This document shows, piece by piece, positions 1-8,560 of a stretch of DNA of 64,000 bases. Origin of the DNA: Spirosoma sp. SC4-14 (lineage in GTDB: Bacteria > Bacteroidota > Bacteroidia > Cytophagales > Spirosomataceae); contig NZ_CP147518.1 in NCBI RefSeq assembly GCF_037201965.1, positions 1,115,001 through 1,179,000 of the forward strand, written 5' to 3'. The first letter of the stretch is position 1; every line of letters begins with the position of its first letter. Under the pieces are notes generated by a model. The model made no database searches. It was not told the origin of the DNA and was given only the letters and a program-made list of their open reading frames with translations. The position numbers and the translations under genes were made by a program.

Positions 1-2
1 AT

Positions 3-1319
3 AACGGCCTGTTCTCAACGTTTGGTGAAGTACATTACGACTACGATGAAAAATACCTGGCAACTATAACAACCCGTTACGACGGTTCGTCGCGGTTTGG
101 GCAGGATCGTCGGTTTGGAATATTTCCATCGGCTTCGCTGGCCTGGCGCATATCGAGCGAAAACTTCATGGAAAAATTTCGTTTCCTAAGCGATCTGAAA
201 TTGCGGGCCAGCTTTGGCTACACAGGTAACGAACGAATTGGCGACTATCAGTTTCTGGGTACCTGGTCGTCGGTAACCTACAGTGGTGCAACCGGCGTAG
301 GACCGCAGGCCCTGGCTAACCCACTGCTCCAGTGGGAGCGCACCCGCGAAGCAAACGTAGGGCTCGATGCCTCGTTTCTGAGTGGTCGCTTCAACCTGAC
401 GGTCGACGCCTACGATAACCTGACCGATAAATTGCTGTTTGCTCAACCCATTCCGCAGACAACGGGTTTCAGTACCGTGCAGGGTAACATTGGCAAGGTG
501 GGTAACCGGGGTGTTGAACTGACTATATCGACGGTAAACATTGACCGGGCTGTTCGCTGGAGTACCGATTTGAACCTGTCGCATAACGAAAACAAAGTAG
601 TTGAGCTGGCCAGTACCGAGCCGCTGTTCAGAGGCTATACCGGAAATGGCGTGGGCGGCACCAACGTGATCATGCAGGGGCAACCCTTAGGGACTTTCTG
701 GGGCCTTAAGTTTCTGGGCGTTGACCCCGCAACGGGCAATGCGATTTACGACGATAAAAACGGCGATGGCCGCATCACGCCCGACGATGGTCAGGTTATT
801 GGCAACGCCCAGCCAAAGTTATATGGCGGTTTCACGAACCGGGTTTCCTGGAAAGGTATCGATCTGAGTGTGTTCTTCCAGTTCTCGTATGGCAATAGTA
901 TCCTGAACTTTTCAAATGCCACGGCGCTCATGAACTCCGGGGCCGATATTCAGAACAACCAGTCGCGGCTGGCGCTGAAACGCTGGCGGAAAGAGGGCGA
1001 TATTACCAGCGTTCCCAAGTATGAATATCAGAATACCTATAACGATTATCTGAGCAGCCGCTTCCTCGAAGATGGTTCGTATCTGAGATTGAAAAATGTG
1101 TCACTGGGCTATAATTTCCCCAAAAAGTGGATCAGCAAGTATAAAGTGGGCAATGCGCGGTTGTATGCATCGGCCACCAACCTGCTAACCTGGACCCGCT
1201 ACTCAGGGCCTGATCCGGAAGTTAGTACACTCGATGGCTCGACAACAGCGCAGGGGATCGACTTCTTTACGTTCCCGCAGGTAAAAACGGTATTGGTAGG
1301 GCTCTCGCTCTCCTTCTGA
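3..1319 (+). CDS. SusC/RagA-family TonB-linked outer membrane receptor, C-terminal part
   Basis: The last 438 residues of a SusC-type receptor; the frame stays open to the first bases of the window, so the gene begins outside it. These proteins form an outer-membrane barrel that imports substrate captured by a SusD lipoprotein, powered by TonB. Visible are many amphipathic beta strands, the barrel motif RYDGSSRFG close to the window edge, the late signature SYLRLKNVSLGYNFP and a terminal strand ending in aromatic Phe. The susD gene follows after 34 bases, so the two are one operon. The substrate cannot be told from the sequence. Confidence 0.95.
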   Translation, partial: NGLFSTFGEVHYDYDEKYLATITTRYDGSSRFGQDRRFGIFPSASLAWRISSENFMEKFRFLSDLKLRASFGYTGNERIGDYQFLGTWSSVTYSGATGVGPQALANPLLQWERTREANVGLDASFLSGRFNLTVDAYDNLTDKLLFAQPIPQTTGFSTVQGNIGKVGNRGVELTISTVNIDRAVRWSTDLNLSHNENKVVELASTEPLFRGYTGNGVGGTNVIMQGQPLGTFWGLKFLGVDPATGNAIYDDKNGDGRITPDDGQVIGNAQPKLYGGFTNRVSWKGIDLSVFFQFSYGNSILNFSNATALMNSGADIQNNQSRLALKRWRKEGDITSVPKYEYQNTYNDYLSSRFLEDGSYLRLKNVSLGYNFPKKWISKYKVGNARLYASATNLLTWTRYSGPDPEVSTLDGSTTAQGIDFFTFPQVKTVLVGLSLSF

Positions 1320-1353
1320 TTTAAAACCGACTTGGTAATTACTGATATTTGAT

Positions 1354-2730
1354 ATGACTCGTTTCTTCCGAAATATTCTAGTACTCATCGTTCTGCTCAA
1401 CCTGGCCTCCTGCAACCAGATTCTTGATAAGGAGCCGGTAGCCCTGCTGGTCGACGATCTGGTGCTGAACGAACCCAACGATGTGCAGCCTGTTCGGATT
1501 GGTTTATACAGCGCGCTTCGGAGCATGGCAGCCCCCAACATGATTGCCGGTGATTTTACGGCCGATTACATCCAGCATAATGGAACATTCACCGACGAGC
1601 GCGAACTGGCAACCAAGCAGCTTACTGCTACCAATGGTGCCGTCGATCAGTTATGGGCTACCCTTTACGGTACAATTTACGGTGCCAATTTTATCCTTGA
1701 AAAACTGCCACAGGTGAGTGGTGTCACGGATGCAACCCGAAAACAGGTGATGGCCGAAGCCCGGTTTATGCGCGGCTGGGCTAATTTTATTGGGGCCTAT
1801 ACCTATGGCGATATTCCGAAAGTGACAACCATCGACCGGGTTGCCAACACGAATATTCCCCGAACGCCCAGGGCCGATATTCTGGCTTCGGTAATTGCTG
1901 ACTATACGGCGGCTTTGGGTGATTTGCCTTCTGTAGCATCTGGCTCAACCGACATTACGACCAATGCGACTTATTTGAATAAGATCAATTGCCAGGCAGC
2001 CATGGCCCGGTATTATCTGTACATGAAAGATTGGGTCAATGCCGAGAAATATGCGACTACGGTAATCTCTTCGGGTGTCTATACTATGGTGACAAACTAC
2101 GCTGACATAGTGCTGAGAGATTTTACGACCGAGTCGGTTCTGGAAGTTGGCTATAACCTTTCCGACGATCCGGGGACCAGCGCTTATAGCTTAAACAACC
2201 TGTACGTAAGCCGTCGGGAGGTTATTCCGTCGAACCAGGTCGTGGCTGCGCTTAACTCTACCGAATCGGGGACGCGCAGTGCAACGATTGGTTTTAGCAC
2301 CCAAAATCTGAAAGGAAACGACAATGGCTGGACGGTATTGAAGTATGGTACGGCTTCTGAAGACAACAACAACATTGTGCTGATGCGACTGGCCGAGATG
2401 TATCTGATTCGGGCCGAAGCGCGGGCGCAGCAGGGAAACCTCACCGGTGCCAATGGGGCCATTGCCGACCTGAACGTACTGCGCACACGTGCGAAAGCTC
2501 CGGCGGTGACGGCTACGGCGCAGGCCGACGTTTTGCTGGCTGTTGAGCGGGAGCGTGTCTACGAACTGGCGTTTGAAGGGCAGCGTTGGTACGATCTGGT
2601 GCGTACGGGTCGGGCGCAGGCCGTCATGTCGGCTTTCTCGCCCAACTGGAGCAGCCGTCTGGAGCTCTGGCCCATTCCGCAGCGCGAAATTCAGCAGAAC
2701 AAAAGCCTGACACAAAACCCAGGGTATTAA
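1354..2730 (+). CDS. SusD/RagB-family nutrient-binding outer membrane lipoprotein
   Basis: 458 residues, a normal SusD length. The N-terminus is a lipoprotein signal peptide with Cys20 in the context LASCNQ, so the protein is anchored at the outer membrane, where it acts as the lid and substrate-binding partner of the preceding SusC. TPR-like helices run through the middle (RFMRGWANF near residue 140), and the C-terminal SusD signature is clear: ERVYELAFEGQRWYDLVRTG followed by the final LTQNPGY. It lies 34 bases after susC; a hairpin follows the stop codon. Ligand unknown. Confidence 0.95.
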   Translation: MTRFFRNILVLIVLLNLASCNQILDKEPVALLVDDLVLNEPNDVQPVRIGLYSALRSMAAPNMIAGDFTADYIQHNGTFTDERELATKQLTATNGAVDQLWATLYGTIYGANFILEKLPQVSGVTDATRKQVMAEARFMRGWANFIGAYTYGDIPKVTTIDRVANTNIPRTPRADILASVIADYTAALGDLPSVASGSTDITTNATYLNKINCQAAMARYYLYMKDWVNAEKYATTVISSGVYTMVTNYADIVLRDFTTESVLEVGYNLSDDPGTSAYSLNNLYVSRREVIPSNQVVAALNSTESGTRSATIGFSTQNLKGNDNGWTVLKYGTASEDNNNIVLMRLAEMYLIRAEARAQQGNLTGANGAIADLNVLRTRAKAPAVTATAQADVLLAVERERVYELAFEGQRWYDLVRTGRAQAVMSAFSPNWSSRLELWPIPQREIQQNKSLTQNPGY

Positions 2731-2746
2731 GTAGGAGTCAGATTAA

Positions 2747-2812
2747 AAACCCTAAAAGGTTTTCAAAACCCTTTAGGTTTCGTCAAGCAGTTAGATTAAA
2801 CCTAAAAGGTTT
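2747..2812 (+). terminator. Hairpin pair after susD, probable terminator or attenuator
   Basis: An imperfect inverted repeat (arms 2747-2763 and 2765-2780) is followed by a shorter one at 2798-2812 (AAACCT, 3-nt loop, AGGTTT). The core CTAAAAGGTTT also occurs in the perfect terminator hairpin after another susD gene at 30710-30752. It sits between susD and the next lipoprotein gene, so it may cut down expression of the downstream genes rather than end the operon. Confidence 0.55.
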
Positions 2813-2850
2813 CTTAATAGAATCTAAACGTATTTAGTGAAAGCTATACC

Positions 2851-3777
2851 ATGAGCGATCAGACTTTATATAACCAATTGATTCGGCAGAAAAATGGTCG
2901 CGGCCGTCATTGGCTGATTACCTTGCTGACGGTCGTTGTCGTTGGCTGGGGCGCGGGTGCCTGTCAGGAGTACGACGTCGAGCGCACGTTTCAGGGACCG
3001 TATTTTGTGCAGTTCACCGATACGTCGGCAACCTATAAGGAAAGCTACAGCAAACCCATTGCCATTGAGGTTCATAACGCCGGACCGCAGTTGAGCCAGC
3101 CGATCACCATTAAATATACCGTCAGTGGCACCGCACGCGAAGGAAAAGATTATACCATTGTTGGCACGAAAGGTACCGTAGTTATCCCGGCCAATCAGAG
3201 CAAGGGCTCAATTATGGTGAAGTTGATCAACAATGCTAACAACATTCTGGATTCGCAGTCGCTGACGTTTACACTCACCAGTGTTGATCCCAGTACGTTG
3301 CAGGTTGGCTTCGGAACGGGCGAAGTCCCAATTGGCAAATCGTTTACGCTCAACCTCAACGACGATTGCCTGTTTGGCGGGTTTTATACGGGAAGTAGTG
3401 TTGTCGACAATAAAGCAGTGTCTGTAGCTGATGTAGAAATAACCAGTACAGACTGTAAGCAGTATACGCTCAGCAACTGGAATATTGGGTTGTCTAATTT
3501 TGTTGTCGTTGGCAATAGCACGCTGTTTTCGTTCAATGCCGAAAAACCCACGTTAACGTTTACAGACAATGGCGATAATTCATTGACCGTTCCTGCTCAA
3601 AGCAATGCTGCTCTTGGATCAAACGGTTCATTGAGTGGAACAGGAGCCTGGAATCCGCGTAATCGACAGATCTCATTGAATCTTCAGGCAACGGTACGAA
3701 TAGCTATGATTCGTGATACGGTTACCACATACCGGGATACAACGCTCTTCTTCTCACAAACCTATACACCCCAATAA
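2851..3777 (+). CDS. Predicted lipoprotein with Calx-beta-like domain
   Basis: 308 residues. A hydrophobic segment (about 22-37) ends in GAGACQEY, with Cys38 as the likely lipidated residue; the n-region before it is unusually long. Residues about 45-165 resemble a Calx-beta or DUF4843-like beta-sandwich (ITIKYTVSGTAREGKDYT, then a VVIPANQSKGSI stretch), often seen in surface lipoproteins coded beside SusC/SusD pairs. The remaining half is beta-rich and unrecognised. It lies between susD and another lipoprotein gene, so an accessory role in binding the same substrate is inferred. Confidence 0.75.
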   Translation: MSDQTLYNQLIRQKNGRGRHWLITLLTVVVVGWGAGACQEYDVERTFQGPYFVQFTDTSATYKESYSKPIAIEVHNAGPQLSQPITIKYTVSGTAREGKDYTIVGTKGTVVIPANQSKGSIMVKLINNANNILDSQSLTFTLTSVDPSTLQVGFGTGEVPIGKSFTLNLNDDCLFGGFYTGSSVVDNKAVSVADVEITSTDCKQYTLSNWNIGLSNFVVVGNSTLFSFNAEKPTLTFTDNGDNSLTVPAQSNAALGSNGSLSGTGAWNPRNRQISLNLQATVRIAMIRDTVTTYRDTTLFFSQTYTPQ

Positions 3778-3797
3778 CTCCCTGAACGATCTGAATT

Positions 3798-4283
3798 ATG
3801 CGACAGTTTATACGCTTACTGCTGATTCCCGGTGTGCTTGGCTGGTTGTTGGGTGGTTGTACTGAAAAAATTGAACCCCATCCAACTACCTATAGTCAAT
3901 TACTGACCGGTACCGACAAAAAAACCTGGAAGATGGTTTCCATACAGGTATTTGATAATGGGCAAGGCTCCGGCGTAATTCCGGCTCAGAGTGCCGTAGC
4001 GTCCTGCATTGCCGATGACTTACTGACTTTTTATGCCGATGCCGAGCATAAGCTGGAAGCGAGCGAAGGAGCCACAAAGTGCAATCCGCAAGACCCCGAT
4101 ATCTACGTCACTGATAACTGGAATCTTGTGAATGCAACCGCAACTCTGGAGTTTTATATTCCAGCAGTAAATGCGAAGGTTCCCTGGACGCTTAAGAACC
4201 TCACTGATCGAACCTTTACAGTGGAGTATTATTTCCCTGATATTGACGCGAGTTACCGATTTACATTCAATCCTGTTCAATAG
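3798..4283 (+). CDS. Small lipoprotein, lipocalin-like
   Basis: 161 residues with a short signal peptide ending LLGGCTEK (lipobox Cys21). After it come KKTWKMVSIQVFDNG and later DNWNLVNATATLEFYIP, the strand pattern of the small lipocalin-like lipoproteins common in SUS-type loci; the exact family is not certain. It starts 20 bases after the upstream lipoprotein gene and ends 4 bases before the protease gene, so it belongs to the same transcript. Confidence 0.7.
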   Translation: MRQFIRLLLIPGVLGWLLGGCTEKIEPHPTTYSQLLTGTDKKTWKMVSIQVFDNGQGSGVIPAQSAVASCIADDLLTFYADAEHKLEASEGATKCNPQDPDIYVTDNWNLVNATATLEFYIPAVNAKVPWTLKNLTDRTFTVEYYFPDIDASYRFTFNPVQ

Positions 4284-4287
4284 GCGT

Positions 4288-6657
4288 ATGTTTCGATTAT
4301 TACTTTGCCTGTCGTTCCTGTCTCTTTTGTGCCGACCCTCACAGGCGCAACAGCCCATTGCGGGCCAATGTGCTACCATGGAAATGGACAGTGCGCTCCG
4401 TGCCCGAAATCCACAGTTGGGCAAACTCGAAGACTTTGAGCGGGAGTTGCAACTGAAAATGATTGACATTAAAAAGCGGATGGCTTCCAGCCGACAGGCA
4501 GCAACGGTCATTACTATTCCGGTGGTTGTTCATGTGGTGCATAATGGCGAGCCGGCCGGTACGGGGCGCAACATCAGTGCCGCACAGGTTCAGGCGCAGT
4601 TGGAAACACTCAACGAAGACTATCGCCGAAAGTTGGGAACCCCCGGCTATAACAACAACCCGGTAGGGGCCGATATTGAAATCGAATTCTGCTCGGCGGT
4701 GCTCGATCCGCAGGGGAAAGCAATGGCCGAACCGGGTATTCACCGCTATAACGGCAACCGCGCCAACTGGAACACGAGCAACATCGACGGCATTCTGAAA
4801 CCCAGCACCTACTGGAATCCCGATAAATATTACAACATCTGGGTGGTCGATTTGAACGAAGTTGTGGCCGGTGGCGGTCAGTTGCTGGGCTATGCACAGT
4901 TTCCGAGCCAGTCGAATTTGCCGGGTATTCCGACCACTAGTCCGGCCAGCACCGACGGCGTTGTGATCGACTATCGTTCGTTCGGTAATGCCAGCAAAGG
5001 CAATTTCCCAACCATGCGGCAGACGTATAATCTGGGTCGTACGCTTACGCACGAAACTGGCCACTGGCTTGGGTTGCGGCACATCTGGGGCGATGCCAAC
5101 TGTGGCGACGATTTCTGCGCCGACACACCTCCGCAGGCGTCGGCCAGTAGTGGCTGCCCAACGGGTCGGGTAAGCTGCGGAAGCACCAACATGGTGCAGA
5201 ACTACATGGACTATTCCAACGATGCCTGTATGAATATTTTCACGCTCGATCAGAAAGCGCGGATTCGGGCCGTTATGGAAATCAGTCCACGTCGCAATAC
5301 GCTGCTGACGTCAAACGTATGCGGTACGCAGGTGGCCACGGTGCCAACGCCCAATTTTCAGGCCAATAGCCGCAAGGTATTGTTAGGCGGAACCGTTCGC
5401 TATAACGATTTGTCGGGCGGTTTCCCAACGTCGTGGTCATGGACGTTCGAAGGCGGAACACCCAGTACCTCTACGGAACAGAACCCAGCCGTTACGTATA
5501 ATCAGCCGGGTACGTTTAAAGTAACGCTTGTCACATCAAATGCCATCGGAACGTCGGATACACTGGTTCGAACTCAATATGTCCAGGTGTTGAATCAGGG
5601 ACTTTGCGCCGAAATAACCAATTTTAGCGGAACGCCTACAATTATTCCAGAACCGAATGGTACTGGTTATCTAGCGGGGCAGAATAGCAAACACGCGCAG
5701 GCTGTATCGGAGTTTTTCGACAATTCGCTGAGTTATGAAAACCTGGCTGGCGCTACACTCAAGTTTGGGGTAGCCAAAGCCGCCAAAGGAGCAGCAACAG
5801 AATCGGTTGTGACCGTAACGGTCTGGAACGCTCGTGGTTTTCAGAGCGGGCCCGGTGCTATTCTGGGTCAGAAAGATGTGCCGCTGCGGGTTATCCTCAA
5901 CGATGTTGCCAACAACCGGCCAACAACCGTAACGTTCGATAAGAACGTACCACTGTTTGGCTTGTCGTATCACGTGGGTATTATGCTGCCCTATGCAACG
6001 GGCGATACGGTAGCGCTCATAACCACGAAAAACGGCGAATCGCTTCAGGCGACATCGTGGCGACAAAACCAGCAGGGCGACTGGCTACGGTATGCCGATA
6101 GCCTGGGCATAAATGCAGCGCACAACATTTCCCCACGTATTGGTATGAAGCCTTCTGTGCAGGTAGCGACCTCGTCGATCTTCATCGACCCAGGACAAAC
6201 CGTTACGTTGAATGCGTCGGGAGCCAGCGTTTTCAACTGGACCGGTACAGGTCTTAATACGACCCTGGGCCCACAGGTAGTTGCCAGCCCCACCCAAACA
6301 ACCTCCTATACAGTGACTGGCTCCGGTGTCGATCTGTGTACGGCGCAGGCCGTGGTGCAGGTGTATGTGCGGGCAGGAACCGTTACGGCCAACGATCCAC
6401 TGGCTGAGCAGGCTATGGTTATAACGCCTAACCCCAGCGACGGGCAAATGCAGGTTTCCTTTACCAGCCCATTGCGTGGCGCGTTGACGCTGGCAGTACG
6501 TAACCTCAACGGTGCTGAGATTGTCCGGCAGGCACATCAGAAAACTGCTGAAACTTTTGAACAGAGTTTAAACCTGCAATCGGTAGCGGGGGGCGTCTAC
6601 TTCGTAGAAGTTCGTATTGGCGACCAAGTATTCAGAAAGCGGGTCGTGAAGAATTAG
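4288..6657 (+). CDS. Secreted M43-family zinc metalloprotease with PKD domain and T9SS sorting domain
   Basis: 789 residues from the chosen ATG, which places a clean signal peptide (MFRLLLCLSFLSLLCRPSQA) at the N-terminus; an upstream in-frame ATG at 4171 would overlap the preceding gene and bury this signal. The catalytic zinc motif HETGHWLGLRH lies at residues 255-265 (HEXXHXXGXXH) and a likely Met-turn at Met307, as in cytophagalysin/pappalysin-like M43 peptidases. A PKD domain follows (about 353-430, with TSWSWTFEGGTPS). The last ~80 residues are a type IX secretion sorting domain (ITPNPSDGQMQVSF up to GGVYFVEVRIG...KRVVKN), so the protein should be exported through the T9SS and possibly anchored at the surface. 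It is the last gene of the SUS-type operon and suggests a protein or peptide substrate. Confidence 0.92.
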   Translation: MFRLLLCLSFLSLLCRPSQAQQPIAGQCATMEMDSALRARNPQLGKLEDFERELQLKMIDIKKRMASSRQAATVITIPVVVHVVHNGEPAGTGRNISAAQVQAQLETLNEDYRRKLGTPGYNNNPVGADIEIEFCSAVLDPQGKAMAEPGIHRYNGNRANWNTSNIDGILKPSTYWNPDKYYNIWVVDLNEVVAGGGQLLGYAQFPSQSNLPGIPTTSPASTDGVVIDYRSFGNASKGNFPTMRQTYNLGRTLTHETGHWLGLRHIWGDANCGDDFCADTPPQASASSGCPTGRVSCGSTNMVQNYMDYSNDACMNIFTLDQKARIRAVMEISPRRNTLLTSNVCGTQVATVPTPNFQANSRKVLLGGTVRYNDLSGGFPTSWSWTFEGGTPSTSTEQNPAVTYNQPGTFKVTLVTSNAIGTSDTLVRTQYVQVLNQGLCAEITNFSGTPTIIPEPNGTGYLAGQNSKHAQAVSEFFDNSLSYENLAGATLKFGVAKAAKGAATESVVTVTVWNARGFQSGPGAILGQKDVPLRVILNDVANNRPTTVTFDKNVPLFGLSYHVGIMLPYATGDTVALITTKNGESLQATSWRQNQQGDWLRYADSLGINAAHNISPRIGMKPSVQVATSSIFIDPGQTVTLNASGASVFNWTGTGLNTTLGPQVVASPTQTTSYTVTGSGVDLCTAQAVVQVYVRAGTVTANDPLAEQAMVITPNPSDGQMQVSFTSPLRGALTLAVRNLNGAEIVRQAHQKTAETFEQSLNLQSVAGGVYFVEVRIGDQVFRKRVVKN

Positions 6658-6687
6658 AACAAGCAAGTTTCTTTAAACCGCAGATCC

Positions 6688-6753
6688 CGCAAAGGTCATT
6701 CGCAAAGTTCACAGAGAAGTTTTTCCTGGCGAGCTTTGCGAATGACCTTTGCG
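6688..6753. repeat. Perfect 20-bp inverted repeat, possible terminator
   Basis: Arms 6688-6707 and 6734-6753 are exact reverse complements. It sits between the ends of the convergent protease gene and the small gene at 6766-7167 and may end transcription from both sides. One arm recurs with a single change at 7306-7324, so it may belong to a small dispersed repeat family. Confidence 0.7.
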
Positions 6754-6765
6754 ATTTTAAGTTGC

Positions 6766-7167
6766 TTATTCTAAAGGTGTTGTAATCTCTTTAAGATAAG
6801 CAACAACGTATAATGAATCCTGGGCTTTTAGGTAGGTATTAATGGTTTGAAGCTTGTAACCCGGCCATCCAATAGAAATGGAATAGCGACCTGGCGGCAA
6901 AACTTTATGAAAGCGCCCTTGTTTTTCCTTGTCCGAATAAAAGATACTGTCATTAATGTTCAGCACAACTAGCTTTAAGGGCGTTTGAGTTTCACAATCG
7001 ATGGCTACTCCTGATAAAACAGCCTCATTTCGGCTGTTAGGAAATTTCCGTTTGGTTGTTCTGCATTTAGCATAATTTTTTGTAATTATACAAGGTGTAA
7101 TATCTTCCATCCTGTTATATAACAGGATGGAAGATATTACAACCGGAACAAGGAGCCCTATTTTCAT
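6766..7167 (-). CDS. Small protein with carboxypeptidase-regulatory-like domain
   Basis: 133 residues. The N-terminus is hydrophobic (MKIGLLVPVVISSILLYN), a signal peptide or membrane anchor. Residues about 45-130 resemble a carboxypeptidase D regulatory-like (transthyretin-like) fold: AVLSGVAIDCETQTPLKLVV, then FHKVLPPGRYSISIGWPGYK. Such domains occur in surface or periplasmic proteins of Bacteroidota. Unusually, a perfect 21-bp palindrome lies within codons about 9-24. Function unknown. Confidence 0.6.
   Translation of the reverse strand: MKIGLLVPVVISSILLYNRMEDITPCIITKNYAKCRTTKRKFPNSRNEAVLSGVAIDCETQTPLKLVVLNINDSIFYSDKEKQGRFHKVLPPGRYSISIGWPGYKLQTINTYLKAQDSLYVVAYLKEITTPLE
7096..7141. repeat. 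Perfect 21-bp palindrome with 4-nt loop inside a coding start
   Basis: Arms 7096-7116 and 7121-7141 are exact reverse complements separated by ATAT. On the minus strand this falls just inside the 5' end of the gene at 6766-7167, over the end of its hydrophobic segment. The mRNA could form a very stable hairpin close to the start codon, or the start could lie further in, at the ATG within the hairpin. Confidence 0.75.
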
Positions 7168-7439
7168 GAGTTTTTAGATTAAGTCTTGACTATTACAGTT
7201 AAACAGAACTTTGACAAAGCCAATACTGGTTACTTAACGTGAAGAATGGCCATTCACCTATTTATCTTTCAGATGATCAGCGTTTTTCTTGTGCGCATGC
7301 TAGGGCTTTGCGGATGACCTTTGCAGTCTCTGCGGTCTAAATTGACTAGATAGACTACTCTAATGGGGTTATATTCTCTTAAAAGGAGTAGTTTATTTGT
7401 CTTTAAACTATACTAAAATATTTGTAATTGATATGGGGT
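7168..7439. other. Intergenic, with a repeat fragment
   Basis: AT-rich stretch between two minus-strand genes. At 7306-7324 it holds a copy of one arm of the 6688-6753 inverted repeat with one change, followed by CTGCGGTCTAAATT, which resembles sequence next to the left arm at 6675-6687 in inverted orientation. No other feature seen. Confidence 0.5.
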
Positions 7440-7970
7440 TTAATTAATTGCCCCATTATGTAATAGGATCGGAGGCAATATGACGCCTTCTGTCATATTA
7501 ATATTATAATTATAGAACTGAGTGAATTGAAAATTGATGTAGTCTCCTTCATATTTAAACATTTGTGCTCCTGACTGAAGCATTAAAAAAGGTCGCTCGC
7601 CAGAGCATTCAGATGCTGGTAAAACCATGACGGGTAATATGCAATTGATATTTGCTTTTTTTAAATTTCTCCAATTTGCTTCAGAAGACTTTATACTTTT
7701 TGTTATAGCGTCTTTTAAGGTGTTGGGGAAGCCTACACTGGGGATGATGTTAAGAATTTTGCCTTTGGCTGTAACTGTAAATCGTACTGAATAAAGACCG
7801 AAGAAACATAAAGTATCCGTAAGCTTTCCATTGCTTATTTTAATGAATTCTTGATGGATAAACTGAGCTGGGCTTAATGTAGAATTTACGAATTTTAAAC
7901 TAAGATTATTTTGCGAATAACTCGGGCATATAGCTAAGCTAAATATTATAGCTAAAAAGGTTATTTTCAT
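7440..7970 (-). CDS. Secreted protein, TonB C-terminal-like, paralogue A
   Basis: 176 residues with a signal peptide (MKITFLAIIFSLAICPSYSQ). The middle reads VRFTVTAKGKILNIIPSVGFP, then LKDAITKSIKSSEANW, a pattern like the TonB/energy-transducer C-terminal fold, followed by a conserved tail (CILPVMVLPASECSGE, then SGAQMFKYEGDY). It is clearly related along its whole length to the gene at 8561-9112. No TonB membrane anchor or proline-rich spacer is present, so it is not a classical TonB. Function unknown. Confidence 0.65.
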   Translation of the reverse strand: MKITFLAIIFSLAICPSYSQNNLSLKFVNSTLSPAQFIHQEFIKISNGKLTDTLCFFGLYSVRFTVTAKGKILNIIPSVGFPNTLKDAITKSIKSSEANWRNLKKANINCILPVMVLPASECSGERPFLMLQSGAQMFKYEGDYINFQFTQFYNYNINMTEGVILPPILLHNGAIN

Positions 7971-8137
7971 GGCTTTAATTTTGTATTAAGCCGTCAACCT
8001 GTGTGTATACTGACGGCTTATAGATGCGTAAATAAGTTTGTAATATTTTTACTTACTCAGTCTACTGATTAACAGGACCTTGCAAGTGGACGGACATTAC
8101 GAACTTACTCATGCATCAATAATGCGTTTATATTTTA

Positions 8138-8514
8138 TTGCCAGCCCCACCCAAACAACCTCCTATACAGTGACGGGCTCCGGTGTCGATCTGTGTACGG
8201 CGCAGGCGGTGGTGCAGGTGTATGTGCGGGCAGGAACCGTTACAGCCAACGACCCCCTGGCCGAGCAGGTTATGATTATAACACCTAACCCCAGCGACGG
8301 GCAAATGCAGGTTTCTTTTACCAGTCCGTTGCGTGGCGCGTTGACGCTGGCAATACGTAACCTCAACGGTGCTGAGATTGTCCGGCAGACCCATCAGAAA
8401 AACACCGACACTTTTGAGCAGAGTTTAAACCTGCAATCGGTAGCGGGGGGCGTCTACTTCGTAGAAGTTCGTATTGGCGACCAAGTATTCCGTAAGCGGG
8501 TAGTAAAGAATTGA
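8138..8514 (+). pseudogene. Truncated copy of the protease gene 3' end (T9SS sorting domain)
   Basis: 377 bases nearly identical to 6281-6657, the 3' end of the M43 protease gene, beginning at TTGCCAGCCCCACCCAAACA and running to the stop codon. It is in an open frame from an ATG at 8080, but the first ~19 codons share nothing with the protease and the signal peptide and catalytic domain are missing, so a secreted product is not expected. Differences are mostly single substitutions (for example IVRQAH against IVRQTH). It looks like what is left of a tandem paralogue or a segmental duplication. Confidence 0.75.
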
Positions 8515-8560
8515 GATTTAGGGGAATTACTTATTATTTCATATAGTGATGAGAATATGA

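Noticed and set aside
4339..5082. 247-residue minus-strand open frame inside the protease gene
   Set aside because: It covers the catalytic region of the M43 protease, which is certain on the plus strand.
8080..8137. Real gene start for the second sorting-domain copy
   Set aside because: The 19 codons before the duplicated part do not encode a signal peptide and share nothing with the protease; the piece is better called a pseudogene.
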